Positions 53,656 to 61,773 of a DNA stretch of 64,000 nt are shown here, piece by piece. This DNA comes from an uncultured Christensenella sp. (GTDB taxonomy: Bacteria; Bacillota_A; Clostridia; Christensenellales; Borkfalkiaceae). Location: assembly GCA_910579295.1 (NCBI GenBank), contig CAJTTC010000009.1:8690-72689 (forward strand), given 5' to 3'. Numbering within the stretch: the stretch's first letter is position 1; each line of letters opens with the position of its first letter. Below the pieces are notes generated by a model. That model ran no database searches. It saw only the letters and a list, made by a program, of their open reading frames with translations, and was not told where the DNA came from. A program made the position numbers and the translations under genes.

Positions 53656-54564
53656 TTGAACCGTGTATTGATAATTTGCGGTGCAACGGCAACGGGAAAG
53701 ACGTCGCTTGCGGTAGACTGCGCCAAGGCAATGAATACGGAAATTATTTCGGCTGATTCGCAGCTTGTATACAGAGGATTGAACATAGGAACTGCAAAAC
53801 CTACGTATGCCGAAATGCAGGGTATACGGCATCATTTGATCGATGTTGTCGATTGCAGAGAGCCGTTTACGGTATCAGACTACGAGGAGCGTGCTATACC
53901 TATTATAAATAGGTTGCTTGAAGAAGGGAAAACTCCAATAGTCTGCGGCGGCACGGGATTTTATATAAATTCGATTTTGTACAGTCTTAGCTACGGCAAT
54001 GCAAAGGCGGACGCAAATAAGCGTGCAAAGTACGAAGCTGTTTTAGCTGAGCGCGGAAAGGAATATCTGTTTTCTCTTCTTGAACAGGTCGACCCGGAAA
54101 CGGCTGTAAAACTGCACCCGAACGACACGAAAAGGGTAATCCGTGCGCTTGAAATATACGAAATAAGCGGGAAGAGGAAGTCGGAACTAAACGACGATAA
54201 ACTGAAACCGCGCTACGACTATCTTGCCGTTGCGATAGATTACCCGCGCGAGGCGCTCTATCAACGCATTAATTGCAGGGTGGACGTAATGTTCAATTCC
54301 GGCTTGATTGATGAGGTTAAAGGCTTAAAAGCGCGAGGAATTGACGAAAATTGTCAATCTATGTCTGCCATAGGTTATAAAGAAGTGCTCGAAGGTTTAA
54401 AATTTGGGTATAACGATAGTACTATGCGTGACATAATTAAGAAAAATACGCGGCATTATGCAAAGCGTCAGAAAACTTTCTTTAAAAAACTTAATGGAAT
54501 TGTGTGGCTAAAACCCGAAGAAGCAACAGCTGAAAGAATTATGGAGTTATTAAATGACAGATAA
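53656..54564 (+). CDS. miaA: tRNA dimethylallyltransferase MiaA
   Basis: Transfers an isopentenyl group to A37 of tRNA, the substrate for MiaB. The product has 302 residues with P-loop GATATGKTSLA, SADSQLVYRGLNIGTAKP, and GGTGFYINSIL. The start is TTG at 53656, nine bases after AGGAAGG; no ATG fits. Its last codons overlap the start of the next gene by 11 bases. Confidence 0.96.
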   Translation: MNRVLIICGATATGKTSLAVDCAKAMNTEIISADSQLVYRGLNIGTAKPTYAEMQGIRHHLIDVVDCREPFTVSDYEERAIPIINRLLEEGKTPIVCGGTGFYINSILYSLSYGNAKADANKRAKYEAVLAERGKEYLFSLLEQVDPETAVKLHPNDTKRVIRALEIYEISGKRKSELNDDKLKPRYDYLAVAIDYPREALYQRINCRVDVMFNSGLIDEVKGLKARGIDENCQSMSAIGYKEVLEGLKFGYNDSTMRDIIKKNTRHYAKRQKTFFKKLNGIVWLKPEEATAERIMELLNDR

Positions 54565-55774
54565 CAAACAATTTATCGAACAGTGTGAAAACGAATTAAT
54601 CACAAGTTTTAAATATATTGACGAAGTCAGTTATTACAATCAACGCAAGGTGATACAGGCTTTCAGAAACAATTGCGTAGCTGTGCGCCATTTTGCGGGT
54701 ACTACGGGTTACGGTTACGGTGACGAGGGGCGAGATACGCTGGGTAAGCTGTATGCGGAGGTTTTCGGAGCAGAGGCGGGAATAGTTTCGCCGCACTTGC
54801 TTTCGGGTACGCATTCGCTTTCGGTTGCGCTCTTCGGACTTTTGAAGCGTGGAGACAGAATGTTATGTATAAGCGGTATGCCCTACGATACTATTCGTCC
54901 TGTAATCAGCGGTGACGGGATAGGCTCGCTTAAAGATATCGGCGTTGAATTTATTTGTTGCGACTTAACCGAACGCGGTGATTTTGACCGAGAGAGAATT
55001 GCTGGGTTGATGAACGATAAGGTAAGCCTTGTGTATATTCAGCGTTCTCGAGGATACGAACTTCGCGACGCGCTTTCGTGCAGTCAGATAGGGGATATTT
55101 GTCAATTTTTGCGTAAAAATGGCTTTAACGGCATAATTTTTGTAGATAATTGCTACGGCGAATTTGTCGACAAGCAAGAACCCACGGAGGTCGGCGCGGA
55201 CGTTTGCGTCGGCTCGCTCATAAAAAACGCGGGCGGCGGCGTAGCTCCCACGGGTGGTTATATAGTAGGAAACGCCGACCTGATTGATAAAATCGGGCGA
55301 AGATTTACCGCGCCGTCGATCGGGCTTGAAGTCGGATCGTATGTGTTTGGATATCAGTATTTTTACCAAGGGTTGTTTTTAGCTCCTCATACTGTCGCGC
55401 AGGCGTTGAAGTGTTCTTTGCTCATAGGCAAGGCAATGACGGAGCTCGGGTTTAAAAATTATCCCGAAATTGATAAAATTCCGCACGACATAACCCGCTG
55501 TATACAGTTCGGCGACGCCGATAAAATGATTGACTTTATCAGAGAAGTTCAGTATGCGTCGCCCGTGGACAGCTATGTCACCTGCGAGCCGTGGGATATG
55601 CCGGGTTATGAAGATAAAATTATTATGGCGGCGGGTACGTTTGTGTCGGGCGCGTCGATTGAGCTATCGGCGGACGGACCTGTAAAACCGCCGTACGTCG
55701 TATATTTTCAAGGCGGTCTTACCTACGAACACGGCAAATACGCTTTGGAAAGGATTTTGGAGAAACTGAGGTGA
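54554..55774 (+). CDS. Methionine gamma-lyase-like PLP enzyme (YnbB/aluminium-resistance family)
   Basis: A 406-residue fold-type I PLP protein of the family often found after miaA in Firmicutes. Family features are the early GTTGYGYGDEGRDTLGKLYAEVFGAE (first part), SGTHSLSVALFGLL, and the probable PLP lysine in GSLIKNAGGGVAPTGGYI. The reaction is not established for most members; names such as methionine gamma-lyase family and aluminium-resistance protein are historical. It overlaps the miaA end, suggesting co-expression. Confidence 0.85.
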   Translation: MTDNKQFIEQCENELITSFKYIDEVSYYNQRKVIQAFRNNCVAVRHFAGTTGYGYGDEGRDTLGKLYAEVFGAEAGIVSPHLLSGTHSLSVALFGLLKRGDRMLCISGMPYDTIRPVISGDGIGSLKDIGVEFICCDLTERGDFDRERIAGLMNDKVSLVYIQRSRGYELRDALSCSQIGDICQFLRKNGFNGIIFVDNCYGEFVDKQEPTEVGADVCVGSLIKNAGGGVAPTGGYIVGNADLIDKIGRRFTAPSIGLEVGSYVFGYQYFYQGLFLAPHTVAQALKCSLLIGKAMTELGFKNYPEIDKIPHDITRCIQFGDADKMIDFIREVQYASPVDSYVTCEPWDMPGYEDKIIMAAGTFVSGASIELSADGPVKPPYVVYFQGGLTYEHGKYALERILEKLR

Positions 55775-55781
55775 CGAACGA

Positions 55782-56285
55782 ATGGTGAAGTTGAAAGAGT
55801 GGAGCCAAAGCGACGCTGAAATGCTCGCAGAACTTTTGAACGACAGACGAATACTTGACAATTTACGCGACGGATTGCCTTATCCGTATACGCAAGACGA
55901 CGCGCTCTTTTATATTAATTCCTGTCTTTCTGCTGATAAAAATAACGAATTTTGCTTTGCAATAGTTTATAATGGCAAAGTTGTGGGCTCTATCGGCATT
56001 TTCAGACAGGGTAATATACATTTCAGAACGGCGGAATTGGGCTATTATGTCGGCGTGGATTATTGGGGCGCAGGGATCTGCACTGAGGCTGTGCGCCTTG
56101 CGAGTGAACACGTTTTTAATAACACGGATATCGTAAGAATTTACGCAGAGCCTTTCGCTGAAAATATTGCAAGTTGCCGCGTGTTGGAAAAGAACGGCTT
56201 TGTTTTAGAGGGGATTTTGCGTAAAAACGCTTACAAAAACGGAGCGTTCCGCGATATGAAGATGTATTCGTTGGTTAAGGAATAA
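55782..56285 (+). CDS. GNAT acetyltransferase (RimJ/RimL-like)
   Basis: A 167-residue acetyl-CoA-dependent N-acetyltransferase. The fold is seen from the order of segments: VKLKEWSQSDAEMLAELLND at the start, a GSIGIF strand, ELGYYVGVDYWGAGICTEAV (first part; the acetyl-CoA loop) and a terminal EKNGFVLEGILRKNAYKNG. The last is the typical end of RimJ/RimL-like proteins that acetylate N-termini of ribosomal proteins or small molecules. The substrate is unknown. It starts 7 bases after the preceding gene. Confidence 0.88.
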   Translation: MVKLKEWSQSDAEMLAELLNDRRILDNLRDGLPYPYTQDDALFYINSCLSADKNNEFCFAIVYNGKVVGSIGIFRQGNIHFRTAELGYYVGVDYWGAGICTEAVRLASEHVFNNTDIVRIYAEPFAENIASCRVLEKNGFVLEGILRKNAYKNGAFRDMKMYSLVKE

Positions 56286-56288
56286 GAT

Positions 56289-57008
56289 ATGAAAATTGAA
56301 ACATTCGGAGATAAAAACAATCCTGTATTTTTAGCTATTCACCCAATGTTTACGGGCGGATTTTTCCTTGGGAAGCTCATTGAAATTTGTAAAGATAAAT
56401 ATTATTTTATAATACCTACTATGAGCGGGCATTACGCAAACTCTGAATATGTTTCGATGGCGGAAGAAGAAAAGGCAATAATCGGATTTTTGAAATCGAA
56501 TGCAATTGATAAAGTGTCCGTGTTGCTCGGATTTTCTCTCGGCGGGAATACGGCTTTTGATTTGTACGCAAAAAATCTTGTAGAGGCAGATAAGGTTATA
56601 ATCGACAGCGCTCCTTTGTTTGACTTCCCTGAATTTATTCAAAAACATTTTTACAATAAGTATGAGCGGTGTCTTAAAAAAATCAAATCCGGCGGCGTTG
56701 ACGTTGCGAGAGAATTGAATAAATGCTTCAACGGAATGGGTGAGGTGCAGAAAGAGGTAGCTCCGACTGTTTCGTTTGAAAGCTTAAAAAATCTTATCGA
56801 CAGTTGTTTCGGTATAAGCGTCCCGAAATTAACTGACGAAAAACAGCGGGCGATCACCTTTGTTTACGGCAGTAAGGACGAGGCGAGGTTGTGTTTACTT
56901 CGGGTAAGGAAGTACAAAATGGCTAATTTTGTAAAAATAAAAGGGTATAGGCATTGCGGATTGTTTCAATCTGACACTGAACAATACATAGATAAATTCA
57001 TTAATTAA
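56289..57008 (+). CDS. Alpha/beta-hydrolase-fold protein
   Basis: A 239-residue protein with an oxyanion-type HPMFTGG loop, the nucleophile elbow GFSLGG (G-x-S-x-G), a DSAP segment and a late YRHCGLF that could supply the catalytic His. This layout is that of alpha/beta hydrolases. No signal peptide is visible, so it is probably cytoplasmic. The substrate cannot be told. It lies 3 bases after the GNAT gene and in somewhat more AT-rich DNA than the housekeeping genes before it. Confidence 0.75.
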   Translation: MKIETFGDKNNPVFLAIHPMFTGGFFLGKLIEICKDKYYFIIPTMSGHYANSEYVSMAEEEKAIIGFLKSNAIDKVSVLLGFSLGGNTAFDLYAKNLVEADKVIIDSAPLFDFPEFIQKHFYNKYERCLKKIKSGGVDVARELNKCFNGMGEVQKEVAPTVSFESLKNLIDSCFGISVPKLTDEKQRAITFVYGSKDEARLCLLRVRKYKMANFVKIKGYRHCGLFQSDTEQYIDKFIN

Positions 57009-57051
57009 AAATTAATTATAATAATAAAAGCCCGCGGTATTATCGCAAATT

Positions 57052-57065
57052 ATCAATCGATTGAT
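57052..57065. promoter_or_regulatory. 14-bp palindrome upstream of the flavodoxin-ferredoxin gene
   Basis: ATCAATCGATTGAT is a perfect palindrome about 40 bases before the start codon. It also overlaps a TTATCAA/TTGATAA stem (57050-57076). Possible operator; no promoter pair was securely identified. Confidence 0.3.
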
Positions 57066-57106
57066 TTTTTTGATAATAAACAGTGATTCGAAGGACAAAG
57101 ATTTAT

Positions 57107-57865
57107 ATGATAGGCGTTTATTTTAGTGGAACGGGCAACACGAAATATTGTGTTGAATATGTATTAAATCAGGTTGGCAGTAACGGCGCTTCCTATGCGA
57201 TTGAGAGCGAGGAAGTAATAGCCGCCGCAAAATCAAGCGATGAAATTGTTTTTGGCTATCCCGTATATTATTCTAATTTGCCGAAGATTGTTAGAGAGTT
57301 TATTGTAAGCAATGCCGAGTTATGGCGCGGCAAGAAAATATTTGTAATTGCTACTATGGGCTTATTCAGCGGCGACGGCGCAGGTTGTTCAGCACGTTTA
57401 TTCAAAAAGTATGGTGCGGAAATTTTAGGTGGCTTACATCTAAAAATGCCTGATTGTATAGGGGACGTTAAATTATTGAAAAAATCACTCGCCGAAAATC
57501 GCAAAACAATATTAGAAGCTGAACACAAAATGGACTTGGCTATCAATAGGATTAATAACGGCAAATTTCCGCAAGAAGGATTGAATTTTTTTTACCGTAT
57601 TGCAGGTGTGTTCGGTCAGAGATTATATTTCAGCGGAAAAACAAAGCGTTATTTTACCAAAATCAGAACGGATGAGAGTAAATGCGTAAAATGCGGGTTG
57701 TGCGCATCGTTATGCCCGATGTCGAACATAGTGATAGCGGATACGGTAGTTTATAGAGATAAATGTACTATGTGTTATCGTTGTTTTGCAAATTGCCCGA
57801 AACAAGCGATTACGATTATAGGTAAACACGTGTACGAACAATGTAAGTTTGTCAACTACAAGTAA
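57107..57865 (+). CDS. EFR1-type flavodoxin-ferredoxin fusion protein
   Basis: A 252-residue electron-transfer protein. The N-terminal flavodoxin-like domain starts MIGVYFSGTGNTKYC, with the FMN phosphate loop SGTGNT, and contains FGYPVYYSNLP. The C-terminal region has two 4Fe-4S ferredoxin motifs: CVKCGLCASLCP and CTMCYRCFANCP. This arrangement is common in anaerobic Clostridia, where the EFR1 family has no firm function. An in-frame GTG at 57083 could extend the N-terminus, but the family normally begins at this Met. Confidence 0.88.
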   Translation: MIGVYFSGTGNTKYCVEYVLNQVGSNGASYAIESEEVIAAAKSSDEIVFGYPVYYSNLPKIVREFIVSNAELWRGKKIFVIATMGLFSGDGAGCSARLFKKYGAEILGGLHLKMPDCIGDVKLLKKSLAENRKTILEAEHKMDLAINRINNGKFPQEGLNFFYRIAGVFGQRLYFSGKTKRYFTKIRTDESKCVKCGLCASLCPMSNIVIADTVVYRDKCTMCYRCFANCPKQAITIIGKHVYEQCKFVNYK

Positions 57866-57916
57866 TAGTGATTGAACGGTAAATTTTAATTTGGCGGAGG
57901 AAAGGAAATACAAACG

Positions 57917-58255
57917 ATGAAAAAACTCATTGCATATTGCGGACTTGATTGTGAAAAATGTGACGCGAGAATTGCTACGCTTAATAACGATAATGCTTTA
58001 CGCGAAAAGGTTGCGAAGCTTTGGTCGGAATTAAACGGCGTAGAAATCACACCCGAAATGATAAACTGCGAAGGTTGTCGGGTAGACGGAGTAAAAACAC
58101 CGTATTGTGATAGTCTATGCCCTATAAGACAATGTGCGATTAATAAAAGGTGCGACACCTGCGGCGACTGTTTGACGTTTAACGGCTGTCAGACTGTCGG
58201 TATGGTAATATCGAATAATGACGAAGCGTTGGACAATCTTAAAAACAAACAGTAA
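57917..58255 (+). CDS. DUF3795 cysteine-rich protein
   Basis: A 112-residue protein with CGLDCEKCDA at the N-terminus, CEGCRVDG in the middle and a run of further cysteines (CDSLCPIRQC, CDTCGDC). These define DUF3795, a family widespread in anaerobes and likely to bind zinc or an iron-sulfur cluster; the function is unknown. It follows the flavodoxin-ferredoxin gene by 51 bases with a GGAGG ribosome site, so the two may form a redox-related pair. Confidence 0.85.
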   Translation: MKKLIAYCGLDCEKCDARIATLNNDNALREKVAKLWSELNGVEITPEMINCEGCRVDGVKTPYCDSLCPIRQCAINKRCDTCGDCLTFNGCQTVGMVISNNDEALDNLKNKQ

Positions 58256-58291
58256 TCGAGAGACATCAATTTATCATACTTAATTACTCAT

Positions 58292-58329
58292 AAAAAATCT
58301 CTCGGACTTATTGTCCGAGAGTGTTTTTT
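58292..58329. terminator. Bidirectional terminator between the DUF3795 gene and groEL
   Basis: CTCTCGGAC (58299-58307) and GTCCGAGAG (58313-58321) form a perfect 9-bp stem with a five-base loop. It is flanked by six A on the left and a T-run on the right, so it can serve both convergent genes. Confidence 0.92.
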
Positions 58330-58364
58330 ATTGATTAAATTTATAAAATTTCGTAGTGGATTTT

Positions 58365-59996
58365 TTAGTACATACCGCCCATATCGGGTGCGCCGCCTGC
58401 CGCAGGAGCTACGGGGGGAGTAGGAATATCGGTAACGATACTTTCCGTAGTCAAAAGCGTTGCCGCAACCGAAGCAGCATTCTGCAATACCGAACGCGCA
58501 ACCTTGGTCGGGTCGATAATGCCGCTCACTACCATGTCGGTGTACTCGTTTTTAAGCGCGTCGTAACCGAAGTTGGGCTTTTTGGAGTTCTTAATGGTAT
58601 TGACTATAACCGAACCGTCAACGCCGGCGTTAACGGCAATCTGACGAATGGGCTCTTCGATAGCCTTCAATACGATACTTGCGCCCGTTTTTTCGTCGCC
58701 CGAGAGCGTTTTAACAAGCCTGTTGAGCTCGGGAGTAGCGGAGAGAAGAGCAACGCCGCCTCCGGGAACAATACCTTCTTCGACTGCCGCGCGAGTAGCC
58801 GCAAGCGCGTCCTCTATGCGCAATTTCTTTTCTTTCATTTCGACTTCGGTCGCCGCGCCGACGTTTATAACCGCAACGCCGCCCGCAAGCTTTGCAAGTC
58901 TTTCCTGTAATTTTTCCTTGTCGTAATCGGAGGTCGTTTCCTCGATCTGTGCCTTAATCGAAGCGACGCGAGCCTTAATGGCTTCGTCTGCGCCGCGTCC
59001 GTCGATAATGGTGGTGTTGTCTTTATCGACTTTAACCTGTGCCGCTCTGCCAAGCATATCCAACGTAACGTCCTTAAATTCGTAACCGAGGTCGGAGGAT
59101 ATGACAGTGCCGCCCGTTAAGATTGCGATATCTTCAAGCATAGCCTTTCTTCTGTCACCGAAGCCGGGAGCTTTAACGGCAACGCAGTTAAGCACGCCCT
59201 TTAACTTGTTTACTATTAAAGCGGCAAGCGCGTCGCCCTCGACGTCCTCTGCGATAATAAGAAGTCTTGCGCCCTGCTGAGCGATGGGCTCGATTATGGG
59301 CAAAATCTCCTGCAATGCCGAAATCTTTTTATCTGTAATGAGAATGTAGGGAGTGTCGAGAACGGCTTCCATTTTCTCGGTGTTGGTTACCATATAAGCG
59401 GAAGCGTAACCTCTGTCGAACTGCATTCCGTCAACAGTGGTGAGCTCGGTTGTCATAGATTTGCCCTCTTCAACGGTGATAACGCCGTCTTTGCCGACAA
59501 TTTCCATAGCGTTGGCAATCAGCTCGCCGATTTTTTCGTCGCCTGCGGAAATTGAAGCAACCTGCGAAATGGCAAGCTTGCTTTCAACGGGCTTAGAAAT
59601 GGACCTGATTTTTTCTACAGCCGTATCGACCGCGGCGGAGATACCCTTTTTAAGTATTATGGGGTTAGCGCCGGCGGCAAGATTTTTCAGTCCTTCGCGG
59701 ATTATTGCCTGAGCAAGAACCATAGCGGTAGTCGTGCCGTCGCCCGCAACGTCGTTCGTCTTGGTTGAAACCTCTTTTACGAGCTGAGCGCCCATATTCT
59801 CGAACGGGTCTTCGAGCTCTATTTCCTTAGCTATCGTCACGCCGTCGTTGGTGATGAGGGGAGCGCCGTATTTTTTGTCGAGAACGACGTTCCTGCCCTT
59901 AGGGCCGAGTGTGATTTTAACTGTGTCGGCGATTACGTTCACGCCGTTTTCAAGTAATTTTCTGGCTTCGTCGCCGTATTTAATCTGTTTAGCCAT
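58365..59996 (-). CDS. groEL: Chaperonin GroEL (60 kDa)
   Basis: ATP-dependent folding chamber of 543 residues. It starts AKQIKYGDEARKLLENGVN, has the ATP-binding TLGPKGRNVVLD and AGDGTTTA, the GroEL signature in the equatorial domain (AAVEEGIVPGGGVALL), and a short GG-rich tail ending GGMY. The downstream partner of groES after a 34-base gap. No unusual feature is seen. Confidence 0.99.
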   Translation of the reverse strand: MAKQIKYGDEARKLLENGVNVIADTVKITLGPKGRNVVLDKKYGAPLITNDGVTIAKEIELEDPFENMGAQLVKEVSTKTNDVAGDGTTTAMVLAQAIIREGLKNLAAGANPIILKKGISAAVDTAVEKIRSISKPVESKLAISQVASISAGDEKIGELIANAMEIVGKDGVITVEEGKSMTTELTTVDGMQFDRGYASAYMVTNTEKMEAVLDTPYILITDKKISALQEILPIIEPIAQQGARLLIIAEDVEGDALAALIVNKLKGVLNCVAVKAPGFGDRRKAMLEDIAILTGGTVISSDLGYEFKDVTLDMLGRAAQVKVDKDNTTIIDGRGADEAIKARVASIKAQIEETTSDYDKEKLQERLAKLAGGVAVINVGAATEVEMKEKKLRIEDALAATRAAVEEGIVPGGGVALLSATPELNRLVKTLSGDEKTGASIVLKAIEEPIRQIAVNAGVDGSVIVNTIKNSKKPNFGYDALKNEYTDMVVSGIIDPTKVARSVLQNAASVAATLLTTESIVTDIPTPPVAPAAGGAPDMGGMY

Positions 59997-60030
59997 AATA
60001 AAATCTCCTTATTAACGCTTAATTTTTTTA

Positions 60031-60315
60031 TTATTCAACGATTGCGAGAATGTCGCTCTGACGGATAATGGTGTATTCCTTGCCGTCAAGCTTAACTTCC
60101 GTACCGCTGTACTTGGAAAGCAGAACCTTATCGCCCACTTTAACCTGCATAGTTATTTCCTTGCCGTCGGCAACGCCTCCGGGACCTACCGCAACGACAA
60201 GACAGGTAGCGGGCTTTTCCTGTGCGGCGGCGGTTAAGATAATTCCGCCCTTCGACTTTTCTTCGGCTTTTACAGCTTCAACGACTACTTTATCGAATAA
60301 AGGTTTAATGCTCAT
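60031..60315 (-). CDS. groES: Co-chaperonin GroES (10 kDa)
   Basis: Lid of the GroEL chamber; 94 residues. It starts SIKPLFDKVVVEAVKAEEKSKGG, with the mobile loop containing GGIILTAAAQEKP, and ends YTIIRQSDILAIVE. The ATG follows a GAGGAG ribosome site. Heat-shock CIRCE repeats are not seen upstream, unlike in many Firmicutes. Confidence 0.98.
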   Translation of the reverse strand: MSIKPLFDKVVVEAVKAEEKSKGGIILTAAAQEKPATCLVVAVGPGGVADGKEITMQVKVGDKVLLSKYSGTEVKLDGKEYTIIRQSDILAIVE

Positions 60316-60351
60316 AGAAATAATCTCCTCTGAAAAAATTTTTTTACAGAT

Positions 60352-60380
60352 ATTTTATAAACTAATCAAAATAAAATCAA
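60352..60380 (-). promoter_or_regulatory. Promoter of groES-groEL
   Basis: On the minus strand TTGATT (60380-60375) and TAAAAT (60357-60352) with a 17-base spacer. No CIRCE element (TTAGCACTC and its inverse) is found between it and groES. Confidence 0.6.
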
Positions 60381-60423
60381 ACAGCCCGCAATCAAAAAAT
60401 TGCAATTTGAGTTATAATATGGT

Positions 60424-60459
60424 AAAATACCCGTGACAAAAAAGTTTTACGGGTGTTTT
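60424..60459 (+). promoter_or_regulatory. Hairpin abutting the dCMP deaminase start codon
   Basis: AAAATACCCGT (60424-60434) pairs with ACGGGTGTTTT (60449-60459) with one G-U, and the ATG follows at 60460. A TATAAT box at 60413-60418 would place the transcript start at the first base of the stem. The only ribosome-binding-like bases (GGGTG) are inside the stem, so it may control translation. Confidence 0.5.
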
Positions 60460-60909
60460 ATGGATAAGTGGGACAAGCGGTTTATGGATATGGCGGTGCA
60501 AATCGGCGGCTGGTCTAGTTGCTTTAAACAAAATCGCCACGTCGGCGCTATAATCGTAAAGAACAAGCGCGTCATTGCAACGGGATATAACGGAGCGCCC
60601 CAAGGCATTAAGAGCTGTGCAGATAAGGGTGTGTGTATGCGTCAGGAGCAGGGCGTGGAGAGCGGTACGCGGCACGAGCTGTGCTATGCCGTTCATGCCG
60701 AACAGAACGCCATAATTCAGGCGGCGAGAGTTGGGTGCAGCGTAGAGGGGTGTACTCTTTACTGTACGCATCAGCCGTGCGTAATCTGCGCGAAGATAAT
60801 AATAAATTCGGGAATTTCACGCGTGGTGTACAGGGAAGGCTATCCGGACGATTTTTCTATGCGGCTCTTTGAAGAGGCGGGCGTAAAGATAGAGAAGTAC
60901 GAAGAATAA
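60460..60909 (+). CDS. dCMP deaminase (cytidine/deoxycytidylate deaminase family)
   Basis: Zinc enzyme turning dCMP into dUMP for thymidylate synthesis. The product of 149 residues has the zinc site HAEQNAI (His and catalytic Glu) and CTHQPCVICAK (two Cys). An N-terminal RHVGAIIVKNKRVIATGYNGAP segment and an inserted Cys/His-rich loop (SCADKGVCMRQEQ) are typical of dCMP deaminases such as ComEB. An upstream in-frame GTG at 60433 lies within the hairpin and is less likely as the start. Confidence 0.9.
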   Translation: MDKWDKRFMDMAVQIGGWSSCFKQNRHVGAIIVKNKRVIATGYNGAPQGIKSCADKGVCMRQEQGVESGTRHELCYAVHAEQNAIIQAARVGCSVEGCTLYCTHQPCVICAKIIINSGISRVVYREGYPDDFSMRLFEEAGVKIEKYEE

Positions 60910-60911
60910 TT

Positions 60912-61535
60912 ATGAATATGATTAGAAAACTGCGGGTTGTAGCGGCGGCGATTCTCATTTTGGCTTGTTGTTGCATTTTTCCCGCCTGTAAAAATATATC
61001 TGATAAGGAGATTACAATGAGCAATCCTATAGCTACTATAACAATGGAAAACGGACATTCGATTAAGGTCGAGCTTTACCCCGATAAAGCTCCCAACACC
61101 GTAAATAACTTTATTGCGCTTGCAAACAGCGGTTTTTACGACGGCATAATATTTCACCGCGTAATAAAGGGATTTATGATTCAGGGCGGCGATCCCGCGG
61201 GTATAGGCACGGGCGGCCCCGGCTATTGTATCAAGGGCGAGTTTGCTTTAAACGGATTTAAGGAAAACGACGTAAAACACGAGCGCGGCGTAATTTCTAT
61301 GGCGCGCGCCCAAAATCCCAACAGCGCGGGCTCGCAATTTTTTATAATGCATGCCAACGCTTCCTATCTCGACGGACAGTACGCAGCGTTCGGCAAGGTG
61401 GTTGAGGGAATGGACACGGTTGACGAAATCGCCAATACCCCCGTTTACCGCGAGAAGCCTGTAACCGATCAGACTATGAAGTCGGTACGGGTGGAAACTT
61501 TCGGGGTTAACTACCCCGCGCCTAAAAAAATATGA
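60912..61535 (+). CDS. Cyclophilin-type peptidyl-prolyl isomerase, possible lipoprotein
   Basis: A 207-residue protein. Residues 1-27 form a signal sequence with a lipobox-like FPAC ending, so the long form would be a lipoprotein folding catalyst outside the membrane. Residues 36-200 are a cyclophilin domain: FHRVIKGFMIQGGDP, the GVISMARAQNPNSAGSQFFI stretch, and DGQYAAFGKVVEGMD. A strong AAGGAG ribosome site lies six bases before an in-frame ATG at 61017, which would give a 172-residue cytoplasmic form starting MSNPIATI. Both forms may be made. Confidence 0.9.
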   Translation: MNMIRKLRVVAAAILILACCCIFPACKNISDKEITMSNPIATITMENGHSIKVELYPDKAPNTVNNFIALANSGFYDGIIFHRVIKGFMIQGGDPAGIGTGGPGYCIKGEFALNGFKENDVKHERGVISMARAQNPNSAGSQFFIMHANASYLDGQYAAFGKVVEGMDTVDEIANTPVYREKPVTDQTMKSVRVETFGVNYPAPKKI

Positions 61536-61756
61536 ACAAAAATACAATTTTAGCGTTAATGATAGGCGTGCTCTCTGCGGGACTGATTTGTCTTGCGGTT
61601 GGGCTGACGGTCTATTTTACGGCGCGCGGTAACGCTATTTCCGTTATTGTGGGAATGTTTACCATTGCAATCGGAGGCGTTATGTCGGCGGTTGCGGCGT
61701 TAATTCTTATAATTATTGTAATAATAAACGCGATACAAAAAAATAAAAAAGATTAA
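61532..61756 (+). CDS. Small two-helix membrane protein
   Basis: A 74-residue product with two hydrophobic segments (about residues 6-30 and 37-66) and a lysine-rich end (QKNKKD). Its ATG overlaps the cyclophilin stop. No family is recognised. A tight position between the cyclophilin and purB genes supports expression. Confidence 0.65.
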   Translation: MNKNTILALMIGVLSAGLICLAVGLTVYFTARGNAISVIVGMFTIAIGGVMSAVAALILIIIVIINAIQKNKKD

Positions 61757-61773
61757 AATTTACGGAGAAATTT

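Noticed and set aside
58356..58910. Plus-strand frame of 184 codons opposite groEL
   Set aside because: It is the complement of a highly conserved gene; low-complexity translation and no ribosome site.
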